12,271 nucleotides of DNA from an uncultured Marvinbryantia sp. GTDB taxonomy: Bacteria; Bacillota; Clostridia; Lachnospirales; Lachnospiraceae. A program made the position numbers and the translations under genes. The stretch spans positions 1 through 12,271 of the forward strand of contig CANQJX010000029.1 of assembly GCA_947624335.1 (NCBI GenBank), in the 5' to 3' direction. Position 1 is the first letter of the stretch, and the number at the start of each line of letters is the position of its first letter. A model generated the notes under the pieces. The model was given only the letters and a program-made list of their open reading frames with translations, ran no database searches and was not told where the DNA came from. This document shows, in pieces, positions 1 to 6,638 of this stretch.

Positions 1-587
1 TTTTCCTTTTGTAAAAAAAACTGCATTGCCAGCAAAACGAACGTGGCGGGCACATAGATAAAAAGCGCCGACTTCTGGCAAACCGCAAGAAATGCCGCAA
101 ACAACATCCGCCCTCCGTTTTTTCCCGTGCTGTGCCGGATATAACGGACCGTAAAATAAAGCAGAAAAACGCTCAAAGAAAGCGCCAGCGATTCGGAGAG
201 AATCACCGTGTCATAACCCATAACTCCCGGATAGCATCCCCAGAACACCGCGGCCATGCAGGCGATCAGGCGATTGCGCACTGCCAGTTTCACCGCTTTG
301 TATAAAAACACAACCGCGATCAGCGATACGAGAATCTGACAGCAGACCACTCCTTCCAGATAATGGTTTTTCCATAACAGCCTGTGAAAACGGATGAGCA
401 GCGGATAAAGCGGCATCCGTTCTCCTCTTTGGAACCCCTCCCAGTTAAGGTTGATATAGGACGCGCTGTCATCGGCCAATTCTGCAATAACCGCGTTTTT
501 ATAATAAACAAAGCGAAAAAAGAGAACGGCAAACGCGCTCAGCGCCTCCGGCAGCCATTGTTTCCCCCAATTTTTATCCTGTTTCAT
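1..587 (-). CDS. GT39/ArnT-like integral membrane glycosyltransferase (C-terminus cut by window edge)
   Basis: Reading from the ATG at 587 gives 195 residues with no stop before the edge, so this is the N-terminal part of a longer protein. It is clearly polytopic. Hydrophobic segments lie near residues 12-29, 77-98, 107-125, 129-150 and 161-192. After the first segment comes an acidic pair (D39-D40) followed by SASYI, then RMPLYPLLIRF at 57-67. An early extracytoplasmic acidic pair and a G/R-x-P-x-YPLLI motif are typical of GT39/ArnT/PMT-like enzymes, which move a sugar from a polyprenyl-phosphate donor onto an acceptor on the outer membrane face. ILSESLAL at 129-136 also fits the family. The start overlaps the flavoprotein gene by 14 nt and has AGGAGG at 599-604, so translation is probably coupled. 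The donor and acceptor are unknown. A Wzx or Wzy protein is less likely because of the D-D/YPLL pattern. Confidence 0.72.
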   Translation of the reverse strand, partial: MKQDKNWGKQWLPEALSAFAVLFFRFVYYKNAVIAELADDSASYINLNWEGFQRGERMPLYPLLIRFHRLLWKNHYLEGVVCCQILVSLIAVVFLYKAVKLAVRNRLIACMAAVFWGCYPGVMGYDTVILSESLALSLSVFLLYFTVRYIRHSTGKNGGRMLFAAFLAVCQKSALFIYVPATFVLLAMQFFLQKE

Positions 588-2166
588 CGCTGCGGGCGCC
601 TCCTTTTTTACTCTCGTGATATTCCGCTTCCGTATTGACGCGCCAGACCGCCTCTTTTTCCGCGCCGTTTTCCAGAATACTTTTTACCGCCGCAAAGGCC
701 GTTTCCATAGAATGATCCATATTGTTGTAACGGTGCTGCCCGTTTCTGCCGATGCAGTATAAGTTTGGAAACCGGTTCAGATAGCGGATGACTGTCTCGA
801 TTTGGTAGTAAGCGTCAAAGTAAGCGGGGTACGCTTTTTTCACCTTTTCGCAGTGCGCGTCCAGCACGTTTCGCGGCGATTGGATAACGCCCATTGCGGT
901 CAGTTCCTCCGTCGCCAGGGCGATCCATTCTTCTTCCGTTTTTCTCCAGTACGCATCGTTTTCCGTACAGAAATATTCCAATCCAATCCAGACGGTTTTT
1001 TGCGGTTCCTTTACCAGATAAGGCGAAAAGTTGTTAAAAATCGGGATCCGCCCCATTCGTATGCCCGCGTCCTGCACATAGATCCAGCAGTCCGGAATCA
1101 TGTCCGATAAAGTCCGCAAATCCGTCTCGTTTTTTAAATTCAGTTGGTCTGCCAAAATCCCTATCGTTACCAAGTCGCGGTAAGGAAGGGCGTCCGCAAC
1201 CGTTCTCACATCGGCGGGCGCATCATCAAGCGCGCCGACCAGATCTTTCAGCGGCATGGAAGAGAGCAGTATGTCGGCCGGAAACTCCACCTGCTGCGTT
1301 TCCCCCGCGCGGCGGATTTGCGCCTGTACGGAGACAATTCGCCCGCCGTCCGTGCGGACGCCGGTTACTTTTGTGTTTCGCAAAAGCCTGCCGCCCATGT
1401 TTTGATATCGCTGCGCCGCCGTTTCCCAGAGCTGTCCGGATCCGTATTTGGGATACCAGAATTCCCCGATCAGTGAGGTTTCCTTCACGCGCTTCTGTTT
1501 CTCCCCCGGAACGCTTTTGCAAAAAATGTCTTTGCAGATGGCGGCAACGGACAGTCCCTTCACGCGCTGCGCGCCCCAGTCGGCGGATATATCCCGCGGA
1601 TGGCGTCCCCACACTTTTTGGGTATACGCTTCAAAAAACATCTGATATAATTTTCGCCCGAAGCGATGGATGTAAAAATCCTCCAGAGAATGTTCCTCTC
1701 TTTTCCCGCACGCCGCCAGATAACTGCATCCCGCTTCCAGCGCCGTACGCATTCCCATGTTGCGGATTGTGTCCCGGTTCAGCTTTACCGGGTAATCGAA
1801 AAATTTTTTCTGATAATAGATCCGTGAAACGCGCTTTCGCAAAAGCATGACCGCGTCCTCTGTCTCAGGATCCGGTCCGCCCTGCGCCAGAGCGATCCGG
1901 CGTCCCAGCAGATTATCGTCCAGCGCCCCTTTTCCCTGCAGGGGAAGGATTTCCTGCCACCATTGCAGTACGCGGGCATCCTTTGAGAAAAAACGATGCG
2001 GGCCAATATCCATCCGGTTCCCGTTATGGCAGATCGTCCGTGATAATCCGCCGATCTGATCCGTCGCCTCCAGAATGGTCACCTCATATTCTTTGGATTG
2101 CTTTTGCAGTTCGTAACCGGCGGTAATGCCGGCCGGACCCGCGCCAATAATAACCGCTTTTTTCAT
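574..2166 (-). CDS. FAD-dependent oxidoreductase of the UDP-galactopyranose mutase superfamily
   Basis: The product has 530 residues. An N-terminal Rossmann FAD site is clear: GAGPAG at 8-13, then E33 at the end of the second strand, and GGLSR at 39-43. DIGPHRFFS (53-61) corresponds to the GxH-F segment of UDP-galactopyranose mutases. FFDYPVKLN (122-130) and FFEAYTQKVWG (177-187) are also typical of that superfamily, as is the C-terminal FAD-contact block GRNGQHRYNNMDHS (473-486). True Glf enzymes usually have about 370-400 residues, so this is a longer relative of the kind often labelled 'NAD(P)/FAD-dependent oxidoreductase' in polysaccharide clusters. Making UDP-galactofuranose is possible but unproven. 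The ATG at 2166 is chosen because the Rossmann strand begins at once and AAGGAG lies at 2177-2182. An open frame continues to 2253 but adds 29 Arg-rich residues without homology. The start overlaps the polymerase stop as ATGA. Confidence 0.87.
   Translation of the reverse strand: MKKAVIIGAGPAGITAGYELQKQSKEYEVTILEATDQIGGLSRTICHNGNRMDIGPHRFFSKDARVLQWWQEILPLQGKGALDDNLLGRRIALAQGGPDPETEDAVMLLRKRVSRIYYQKKFFDYPVKLNRDTIRNMGMRTALEAGCSYLAACGKREEHSLEDFYIHRFGRKLYQMFFEAYTQKVWGRHPRDISADWGAQRVKGLSVAAICKDIFCKSVPGEKQKRVKETSLIGEFWYPKYGSGQLWETAAQRYQNMGGRLLRNTKVTGVRTDGGRIVSVQAQIRRAGETQQVEFPADILLSSMPLKDLVGALDDAPADVRTVADALPYRDLVTIGILADQLNLKNETDLRTLSDMIPDCWIYVQDAGIRMGRIPIFNNFSPYLVKEPQKTVWIGLEYFCTENDAYWRKTEEEWIALATEELTAMGVIQSPRNVLDAHCEKVKKAYPAYFDAYYQIETVIRYLNRFPNLYCIGRNGQHRYNNMDHSMETAFAAVKSILENGAEKEAVWRVNTEAEYHESKKGGARSDETG
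599..604 (-). promoter_or_regulatory. Ribosome binding site AGGAGG for the GT39-like gene
   Basis: AGGAGG reads on the minus strand 11 nt before the ATG at 587, inside the end of the flavoprotein gene. It supports the chosen start although the two genes overlap by 14 nt. Confidence 0.65.
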
Positions 2167-2570
2167 ATCCGCGCTTCTCCTTCCCGCGTGCTGGCCCGTC
2201 TGCGCCGGCGCTCTTTCCTCTCTTCGCGCCGAGCGGCGCGGTTTTGTACGCACAAAATGTAAATCATAATGTTCCAGTAAGGCTTAAACGCATAAATAGA
2301 GACTGACAGCGACATGACGATCATCCCCGCCATAACCGCCGCGGCAAATACGTCCCCGCTTTTTTTCGCGCTGTTCCAGAAGCTGAAAATGTATACGCTG
2401 TATAAAATAAGCCCGATCAGGCCCGTCTCGATCAAATTTTCGATAAACATATTGTGCATCACGGTATTCCGCGAAAAAGCGTACAACTGCGAAACCAGCT
2501 TCGCCGTACGAATCCGCACAGTTTGCGGAACAAATCCGCGTCCCGGAACGTCCGGAGGGCATCCCGCCAT
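2163..2570 (-). CDS. O-antigen ligase/Wzy-type polymerase, C-terminal fragment after frameshift
   Basis: This frame holds the missing end of the gene that starts at 3412. From about 2507 it reads TAKLVSQLYAFSRN, then HNMFIENLIETGLIG. That H-N-x-F-x-E-x-x-x-E-T-G block precedes the last membrane helices in O-antigen ligase/polymerase proteins. Two or three hydrophobic helices follow, then a strongly charged Arg/Glu-rich cytosolic tail of about 27 residues that also contains the ribosome binding site of the next gene. The open frame reaches an ATG at 2570, but the residues before about 2507 (MAGCPPDVPG and onward) look like out-of-frame sequence. If it is made separately, the likely start is the ATG at 2459, which overlaps the upstream stop as TGATG. 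The stop TGA overlaps the flavoprotein ATG. I read it as part of one gene of 416 codons broken by one missing base. Confidence 0.7.
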   Translation of the reverse strand: MAGCPPDVPGRGFVPQTVRIRTAKLVSQLYAFSRNTVMHNMFIENLIETGLIGLILYSVYIFSFWNSAKKSGDVFAAAVMAGMIVMSLSVSIYAFKPYWNIMIYILCVQNRAARREERKERRRRRASTREGEARI

Positions 2571-3412
2571 ATTTCAAAGCGCCCCGCCCCTCTCAGCGTA
2601 ATAATCTCCGCTATGCTGTAGCGCGCCGTCAAATCCCGCAGGACGAAATTTGCTGCAAGGACGCAGGCGGCAAAAATGGCCAGCAGCGTCAGCAGCTTCC
2701 AAAGCAGCCGGCGGAACGTATGCGTCTTTTTGCCCGTCCGCAAAAAGAGCGTGCAGACGATCATCACGGCGACCGCCAGAACGCCCCCGCGGGAACCGGT
2801 GGCAAAGATCAGGCAAAGATAAATCAGCAGCTCTGCAAAAGCAGCCAGCTTTGCGAAGATGCGGCTGTCGCCGCAGAGCCTTTCCACGCAGGAAACAACC
2901 CCAAAGGAAAAATACATGCACAGATAATTCGGATCCTCGCTGACCGCTCCGCTCATGCGCAGACGGCCTTCATACCACCCGGCAAACAGAACCGTAAGCG
3001 GCACCGTAAGCCGCGACGACCAGACAAGGCACCGCTTCAGGCAGGCAAGCTCCTCCTCGCGGTATTCGTACGCCGCCGCCACAAACAGCAAAAGCAAAAA
3101 GCACGCGTTAGAAAAGACGCGCTGAAAAGAAATCGCCGCGTCCAAAGACCAGAGCAGCGAAAGCGCAAGCCAGCAGACAAACAAAAACAGATACAGAACC
3201 TGACGTCCCTTTTTTTCTTCGCGGTACTGCAGGATCCCAACCACAACCAGGGCAAACCCGATCACACGCAGCAGGGAACCGGCCGCCCCGATTGCCAGCG
3301 CGCCGGCCGGCAGCATCAAAAAGTAAAACGCCAGTCCCTTTGTAAACAGACGGATCGGACTATGATCCGCTTTTTTGAATGGTTCCGTACCGGACTCTTT
3401 TGTATAACGCAT
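2459..3412 (-). CDS. O-antigen ligase/Wzy-type polymerase, N-terminal part of frameshifted gene
   Basis: Wzy/WaaL-type membrane enzymes join lipid-linked repeat units, or transfer the finished glycan, on the outer membrane face. This frame gives 317 residues, of which the first 301 look authentic. They include about eight hydrophobic helices, SEDPNY near residue 158 (a loop motif of the family), TGSRGG at 205-210 (the conserved T-x-SR motif) and GRFEIWRDAL near 277-286, which usually precedes the large extracytoplasmic loop. After LFRKLCGF the frame degenerates into RRSWFRSCTLFRGIP and stops at 2459, while the expected C-terminus continues in the -1 frame. Restoring one G near 2509 (TTC GGT ACG) gives LCGFGTAKLVSQ and a 416-residue protein, a normal length. 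The start at 3412 is supported by GGAGG six bases upstream. An ATG at 3427 would add only five residues. It overlaps the upstream GT4 by 53 nt. Polymerase versus ligase cannot be decided; polymerase is more likely in a Gram-positive. Confidence 0.75.
   Translation of the reverse strand: MRYTKESGTEPFKKADHSPIRLFTKGLAFYFLMLPAGALAIGAAGSLLRVIGFALVVVGILQYREEKKGRQVLYLFLFVCWLALSLLWSLDAAISFQRVFSNACFLLLLFVAAAYEYREEELACLKRCLVWSSRLTVPLTVLFAGWYEGRLRMSGAVSEDPNYLCMYFSFGVVSCVERLCGDSRIFAKLAAFAELLIYLCLIFATGSRGGVLAVAVMIVCTLFLRTGKKTHTFRRLLWKLLTLLAIFAACVLAANFVLRDLTARYSIAEIITLRGAGRFEIWRDALRTFRDADLFRKLCGFVRRSWFRSCTLFRGIP
2506..2513 (-). other. Probable 1-nt deletion (frameshift site) in the polymerase gene
   Basis: Homology-like sequence runs in one frame down to LCGF (codons ending at 2510) and resumes in the -1 frame at TAKLV (from 2507). 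Adding one G next to the single G at minus-strand position 2509 restores G-T-A-K and one continuous protein of ordinary length. A G pair reduced to a single G is the simplest reading. The sequence cannot tell a real mutation from an assembly or read error. Confidence 0.6.
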
Positions 3413-4481
3413 CCTGTTCCTCCACAAAACGATCCATTGAAAATTTTCGGGAAATCAGCGCGGCCGTTTCCCTGCTCTGTCTCCGGTAATCTTTTTTCAT
3501 AAGAATATCCGCCAGACGCTGCGCGTCATTTTGCGGAATCACCGTAACGCAGGGGGCAATCGCGTTTAATTCCCGGACAAACGGCAGTTCCGTTGCAACC
3601 ACCGCGCAGCCGCTGATCACCGCCTCCAGAAGCGCTACGCAGAAGCCCTCGTACCGGGAAGTCATGAGAAAACAGTCGGCGTTTGCCAGAAAATCCTGCA
3701 CGTTCTGCCGCACGCCCAGAAAGCAGACATACTTTGTAAGATCCTGTTCGTCAAGATATTGCAGCAGCTCCCGGTAGATCGGATCCTCTCTGTTGTAATC
3801 TCCCAGAATGTACAGTCTGGCTCCAGTATAACCCTGCCGGATCATGCTTTGGAAAGCGCGCAGCATGCAAATCTGATTTTTCTGATAGCAGATCCGGCCA
3901 ATATGCAAAATGGCCTGTTCGCCTGCACGTCCTCCGTACGTTTCCCAGAAATGTTCCTCTTTTTGCGCTTTTCCAAGCGTCTGCGCGTCAACCGCGTTAT
4001 AAATTCGGGAAATCTTTGCCGCCGGAATCCGCAGGCTCTCCCTCATATAAAGTTCCGTCGCTTCTCCGCAGGCGATATAGGCGCGCGCCATCCACGCGGT
4101 AAAGCGGTCCCACTGGTAGCCTCTGGTATTATGCACCGTACAGATCACAGGTACGCCCGCAAGCCTTCCCGCAATCTTCGCCAGAAGCATAGGCACCGGA
4201 CAATGCGCATGTATAAGCTGAATCTGACGGGTTTTCAGAAACCGGCGGATTTCCCTTACACTGCCGACACGGTCCCGGCCCGCGCGTTTGCCAAGTATGC
4301 GCGTATCGATCCCCGCCTGCGACAGCGCCTCGATCATCTGCGCCTCCGCCCGGTCCCGTTTTCGGTAAAGCGCTATTATTCCGATGTAATCCGCGCGCTC
4401 CGCCATTTGCAGGGCAAGATGAAAAACCAGCTTTTCGGCGCCGGCATAGGTAAACGCATTGATGACATATAAAATCCGCAT
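3360..4481 (-). CDS. GT4 family glycosyltransferase
   Basis: The 373-residue product has the two Rossmann-like halves of a GT-B enzyme, which transfers a sugar from a nucleotide donor to a lipid-linked or glycan acceptor with retention. The N-terminal half shows MRILYVINAFTYAGAEK (GAEK loop at 14-17), HAHCP at 91-95 and TVHNTRG at 115-121. NAVD follows at 162-165. The donor half has GRICYQK at 195-201, with the R and K expected to contact the donor phosphates, and an intact E-x7-E from E278 to E286. Its N-terminus matches GT4 proteins of capsule and exopolysaccharide clusters. The ATG at 4481 has GGGGAGG at 4489-4495. A longer frame to 4595 adds 38 low-complexity residues inside the previous gene and is rejected. 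The preceding stop is 2 nt away, and the 3' end overlaps the polymerase start by 53 nt. It is not a close relative of the four-paralog group. The sugar is unknown. Confidence 0.9.
   Translation of the reverse strand: MRILYVINAFTYAGAEKLVFHLALQMAERADYIGIIALYRKRDRAEAQMIEALSQAGIDTRILGKRAGRDRVGSVREIRRFLKTRQIQLIHAHCPVPMLLAKIAGRLAGVPVICTVHNTRGYQWDRFTAWMARAYIACGEATELYMRESLRIPAAKISRIYNAVDAQTLGKAQKEEHFWETYGGRAGEQAILHIGRICYQKNQICMLRAFQSMIRQGYTGARLYILGDYNREDPIYRELLQYLDEQDLTKYVCFLGVRQNVQDFLANADCFLMTSRYEGFCVALLEAVISGCAVVATELPFVRELNAIAPCVTVIPQNDAQRLADILMKKDYRRQSRETAALISRKFSMDRFVEEQDALYKRVRYGTIQKSGS
3419..3423 (-). promoter_or_regulatory. Ribosome binding site GGAGG that sets the polymerase start
   Basis: GGAGG lies six bases before the ATG at 3412, within the coding sequence of the preceding GT4. 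It favours 3412 over the ATG at 3427 and supports the long 53-nt gene overlap. No other ATG, GTG or TTG occurs in frame before residue 32. Confidence 0.7.
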
Positions 4482-4483
4482 TT

Positions 4484-5533
4484 TTAATCCTCCCCGCTTT
4501 GATGGTGGGCCAGATTTCGTATCAGCGCTTCCAGCGCGCGCGCAGGCGCGTATTGCTCTGCCGCCCTGCGGGCCGTAAGCTTCATGCCGTTCCATTTTTC
4601 CGGATCTTCTGCAATCTGCACCAGACAGTCTGCCAGCGCCTCCGGTTCTCTGGGCGGCACCAGCGCCCCCGTCTCTTTGGGAATCACCAGTTCCCGGTTA
4701 TAGCGCCAGTCGCTTGCAATCACCGGAACCCCGGCGTTCATGGCGTCGATCAGCGTTCCCGCAAACCCTTCGCCGGAATAGTAAGTCGGAAACAGCAGCG
4801 CATAATAATTTTTGATCCTTTCCGGTTCCGCCTGCCCGCGATACCGGATATAAGGCGGAAAATTCCGTTCTAATGTTTCCCAGCGCCGCGCGTACGATTT
4901 TCCCACCTCGCCGAAAATATCCAGATAAAAAATCTGTCCTCCCAGACGTTCGTTTGCCAGCGTTACCGCCCTGACCGCGTCCTCGATCCCCTTTTCCCGG
5001 ATGATCCGGGAAAACGTGCAAAGCGGATAGGGCGCAGCCCATGTATAGACCAGTTCCTCTTTGGCAAGCGGACGGACATTGCGAAAGTTGGGCGCCACCC
5101 ATACGTTGGAAAATCCCCTTTCCTCCAGCGCTCTTTTCATCTGCGGCGTCTCGGTGTAAATCCCCGTTATCTTTTTCAGCTTCCGCGAAAGCAGGCGGTA
5201 TCTGTCCAGATATTGCGGCAGCCAGCCGCCGATCACGATATAATGCAGCCGGCGCCGGAAAAAGAAATTCAGCAGGCAAAAAAGCGGCGTTAAAACAAGC
5301 AAACCGCGGTAAGCGGGCAGAAACAGGACGTCCGTACACTCCCGGAACATTTGAATCATCCGCACAAAAACCCGCGGCGCATTCTTTGCGCCGCCGTGCG
5401 TATCTACACAGAAAAGTTGTTTTTCCCCAAACTCTTTTCCCAGCGCCTGTGCAAGATGCCTGGTTTTGACCGTCTGTCCGTTTCGCAGATCGCAGCCGAA
5501 TCCAAAATGGCCGCATATTCCTATCTTGTTCAC
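4484..5533 (-). CDS. GT4 family glycosyltransferase (GHFG-type subfamily, E-x7-D variant)
   Basis: The 349-residue GT-B protein begins MNKIGICGHFGFG, then NGQTVKTRHLAQAL, a distinctive N-terminus seen in a GT4 subfamily of Bacillota polysaccharide clusters. IGGWLPQYL lies at 101-109. The donor half has FSRIIREKG (R176, K181, the usual phosphate contacts), YLDIFGE at 203-209, and SGEGFAGTLIDAMNAG around 253-268. In that last motif the second acidic residue of the usual E-x7-E is aspartate (E255, D263). The start is GTG at 5533, shown by AAGGAG five bases upstream. The preceding gene's TAG ends just one base before it, so the two are translationally linked. It is shorter than the other GT4s here and is not one of the four paralogs. 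It probably adds one sugar to the lipid-linked repeat unit, with donor and acceptor unknown. Confidence 0.89.
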   Translation of the reverse strand: MNKIGICGHFGFGCDLRNGQTVKTRHLAQALGKEFGEKQLFCVDTHGGAKNAPRVFVRMIQMFRECTDVLFLPAYRGLLVLTPLFCLLNFFFRRRLHYIVIGGWLPQYLDRYRLLSRKLKKITGIYTETPQMKRALEERGFSNVWVAPNFRNVRPLAKEELVYTWAAPYPLCTFSRIIREKGIEDAVRAVTLANERLGGQIFYLDIFGEVGKSYARRWETLERNFPPYIRYRGQAEPERIKNYYALLFPTYYSGEGFAGTLIDAMNAGVPVIASDWRYNRELVIPKETGALVPPREPEALADCLVQIAEDPEKWNGMKLTARRAAEQYAPARALEALIRNLAHHQSGED

Positions 5534-5534
5534 G

Positions 5535-6638
5535 CTATCTCCTTATATACTGCAAAAGTTTTGCGGCGATTTCTTCCGCGCTTCCCCATTCGCGCATCCG
5601 CTCTCGCGCAGCCGCCCCCGCCCGGTTCGCCGCCCGCGGGTTTGCAGTCAGATACTCCATTTTTTCTGACAGCGCCCGCACGTCCCCGACCGGGATCAGC
5701 CATCCGTTTTTTTCATTTTCAATCAGGTCCGCCGGACCGGTAGGACAGTCCGTGGAAACGCAGGGCAGGCCTGCCGCCATTGCTTCCATCAGCGCGTTTG
5801 GGCAGCCTTCATAATCCGAACTGAATACAAACGCGTCCGCCTGTTCGTATTTCTCTTCTATCCGCGTTACGCGCCCCGCCAGAAATACCCGTTCTTCCAG
5901 ATGATGCTGCCTGATATAAGCGCGCAGTTCCAGTTCCGTTTCATAAACTTCCGGTGCGCATTTCCCATAGATCGTAAGCGTGGCTTCCCGGTTTCCCGTA
6001 CGCGCAATCATATCGGCGAACGCCTCCAGCAGCATTTTCTGGTTTTTTTGCGGGTGAATCCTGCCTACGCTGATAAAGCGGCTGATTTTGTCCGTGTAGG
6101 TTCTGGGGATCTCTAAAAAACGGCTGTCTATAATATTGGGCACGCAAAATATCTTTTTTTGTAAAGACGCGGGGAAATATTTGCTCTGCCGGGGCGTCTG
6201 AATCCAGATCCTGTCCGCGCTGTAATAGGCGAGCTTGTAAAGCCAGTTGTCCCGTTCCGCGGAAAGCTGCCGCTCCCGGCCGCAGCGAAGCGCATATACC
6301 ACCCGCGTTTTTGAAAAGATCGCCGCAAGCCGGAAACGCACGCCATAGTCGAGCAAAAGCGGCGGATAAAACGGTATGATAACGTCCCCCGCCAGTTTTC
6401 TAATCTGCAAAACTGAAAACAGAATATTGCAAAACCCTCTCACTTTCGGTATTCTGATGTCCGGAAGCCGGATCAGATGCCGCGTTACCCTTTCGTCCAC
6501 CGCATAATCGTTTCCTTCTTCCTCGGTACAGACAATATGCACATCCTCGCCCATGCCGGCCAGTTGATTAGCAAAAACAATCAATGCCCTTTCCGCGCCG
6601 CCGTTTTTCAGATTGGTAATCGCAAAAATAATTCTCAT
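5535..6638 (-). CDS. GT4 family glycosyltransferase, paralog 4 of the array
   Basis: This is the last (367 residues) of four paralogous GT-B enzymes. It has GGAER at 13-17, a DYAVDERVTRH segment near 44-54, WIQTPRQSKYFP near 145-156, QKKIFCVPNIID at 160-171, GRIHPQKNQK at 192-201 and an E-x7-E from E277 to E285. STDCPTGPADLI follows at 295-306. The STDCPTGP block after E-x7-E and the GGAER start resemble PglH/PglJ/AmsD-type GT4 enzymes that add GalNAc or related sugars to polyprenyl-diphosphate-linked glycans; that substrate is a family analogy, not a prediction from residues. Its C-terminal 80 residues differ most from the other three copies. The ATG overlaps the previous stop as ATGA. No good ribosome binding site is visible upstream, so expression probably depends on coupling to the preceding gene. 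Confidence 0.9.
   Translation of the reverse strand: MRIIFAITNLKNGGAERALIVFANQLAGMGEDVHIVCTEEEGNDYAVDERVTRHLIRLPDIRIPKVRGFCNILFSVLQIRKLAGDVIIPFYPPLLLDYGVRFRLAAIFSKTRVVYALRCGRERQLSAERDNWLYKLAYYSADRIWIQTPRQSKYFPASLQKKIFCVPNIIDSRFLEIPRTYTDKISRFISVGRIHPQKNQKMLLEAFADMIARTGNREATLTIYGKCAPEVYETELELRAYIRQHHLEERVFLAGRVTRIEEKYEQADAFVFSSDYEGCPNALMEAMAAGLPCVSTDCPTGPADLIENEKNGWLIPVGDVRALSEKMEYLTANPRAANRAGAAARERMREWGSAEEIAAKLLQYIRR
5539..5544 (-). promoter_or_regulatory. Ribosome binding site AAGGAG for a GTG start
   Basis: AAGGAG lies five bases before the GTG at 5533 and overlaps the last codons of the preceding paralog. It identifies GTG as the initiation codon of the GHFG-type GT4. Confidence 0.7.
5733..5758. 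repeat. 26-bp perfect direct repeat, copy A (inside paralog 4)
   Basis: These 26 bases are identical to 6836-6861. They encode the STDCPTGP block just after the E-x7-E motif. The match reflects paralogy of the two genes, and could also reflect gene conversion. Confidence 0.75.

Noticed and set aside
2167..2253. N-terminal extension of the flavoprotein to 2253
   Set aside because: The extra 29 residues are Arg-rich, lie inside the polymerase gene, and the FAD-binding strand starts at the ATG at 2166 with its own ribosome binding site.
2503..2530. Programmed -1 frameshift to make the full polymerase
   Set aside because: No X-XXY-YYZ slippery heptamer is in the correct phase near 2509, and this family is not known to use one. 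A one-base deletion or read error is simpler.
2720..3502. 260-codon open frame on the plus strand opposite the polymerase
   Set aside because: Its translation is Lys/Gln/Arg-rich low-complexity sequence with no recognisable family, and it mirrors a real, motif-bearing gene on the other strand.
3759..4472. 237-codon plus-strand open frame opposite the GT4 at 3360-4481
   Set aside because: No recognisable motifs, and it lies wholly inside a strong GT4 gene on the opposite strand.
4482..4595. N-terminal extension of the GT4 to 4595
   Set aside because: The added 38 residues lack homology and overlap the preceding gene; the ATG at 4481 has GGGGAGG and begins the first strand.
4698..5516. 272-codon minus-strand frame inside the GHFG-type GT4
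   Set aside because: It is an out-of-frame reading of a gene whose own frame has all GT4 motifs; composition is Arg/Ala-rich and unlike any family.
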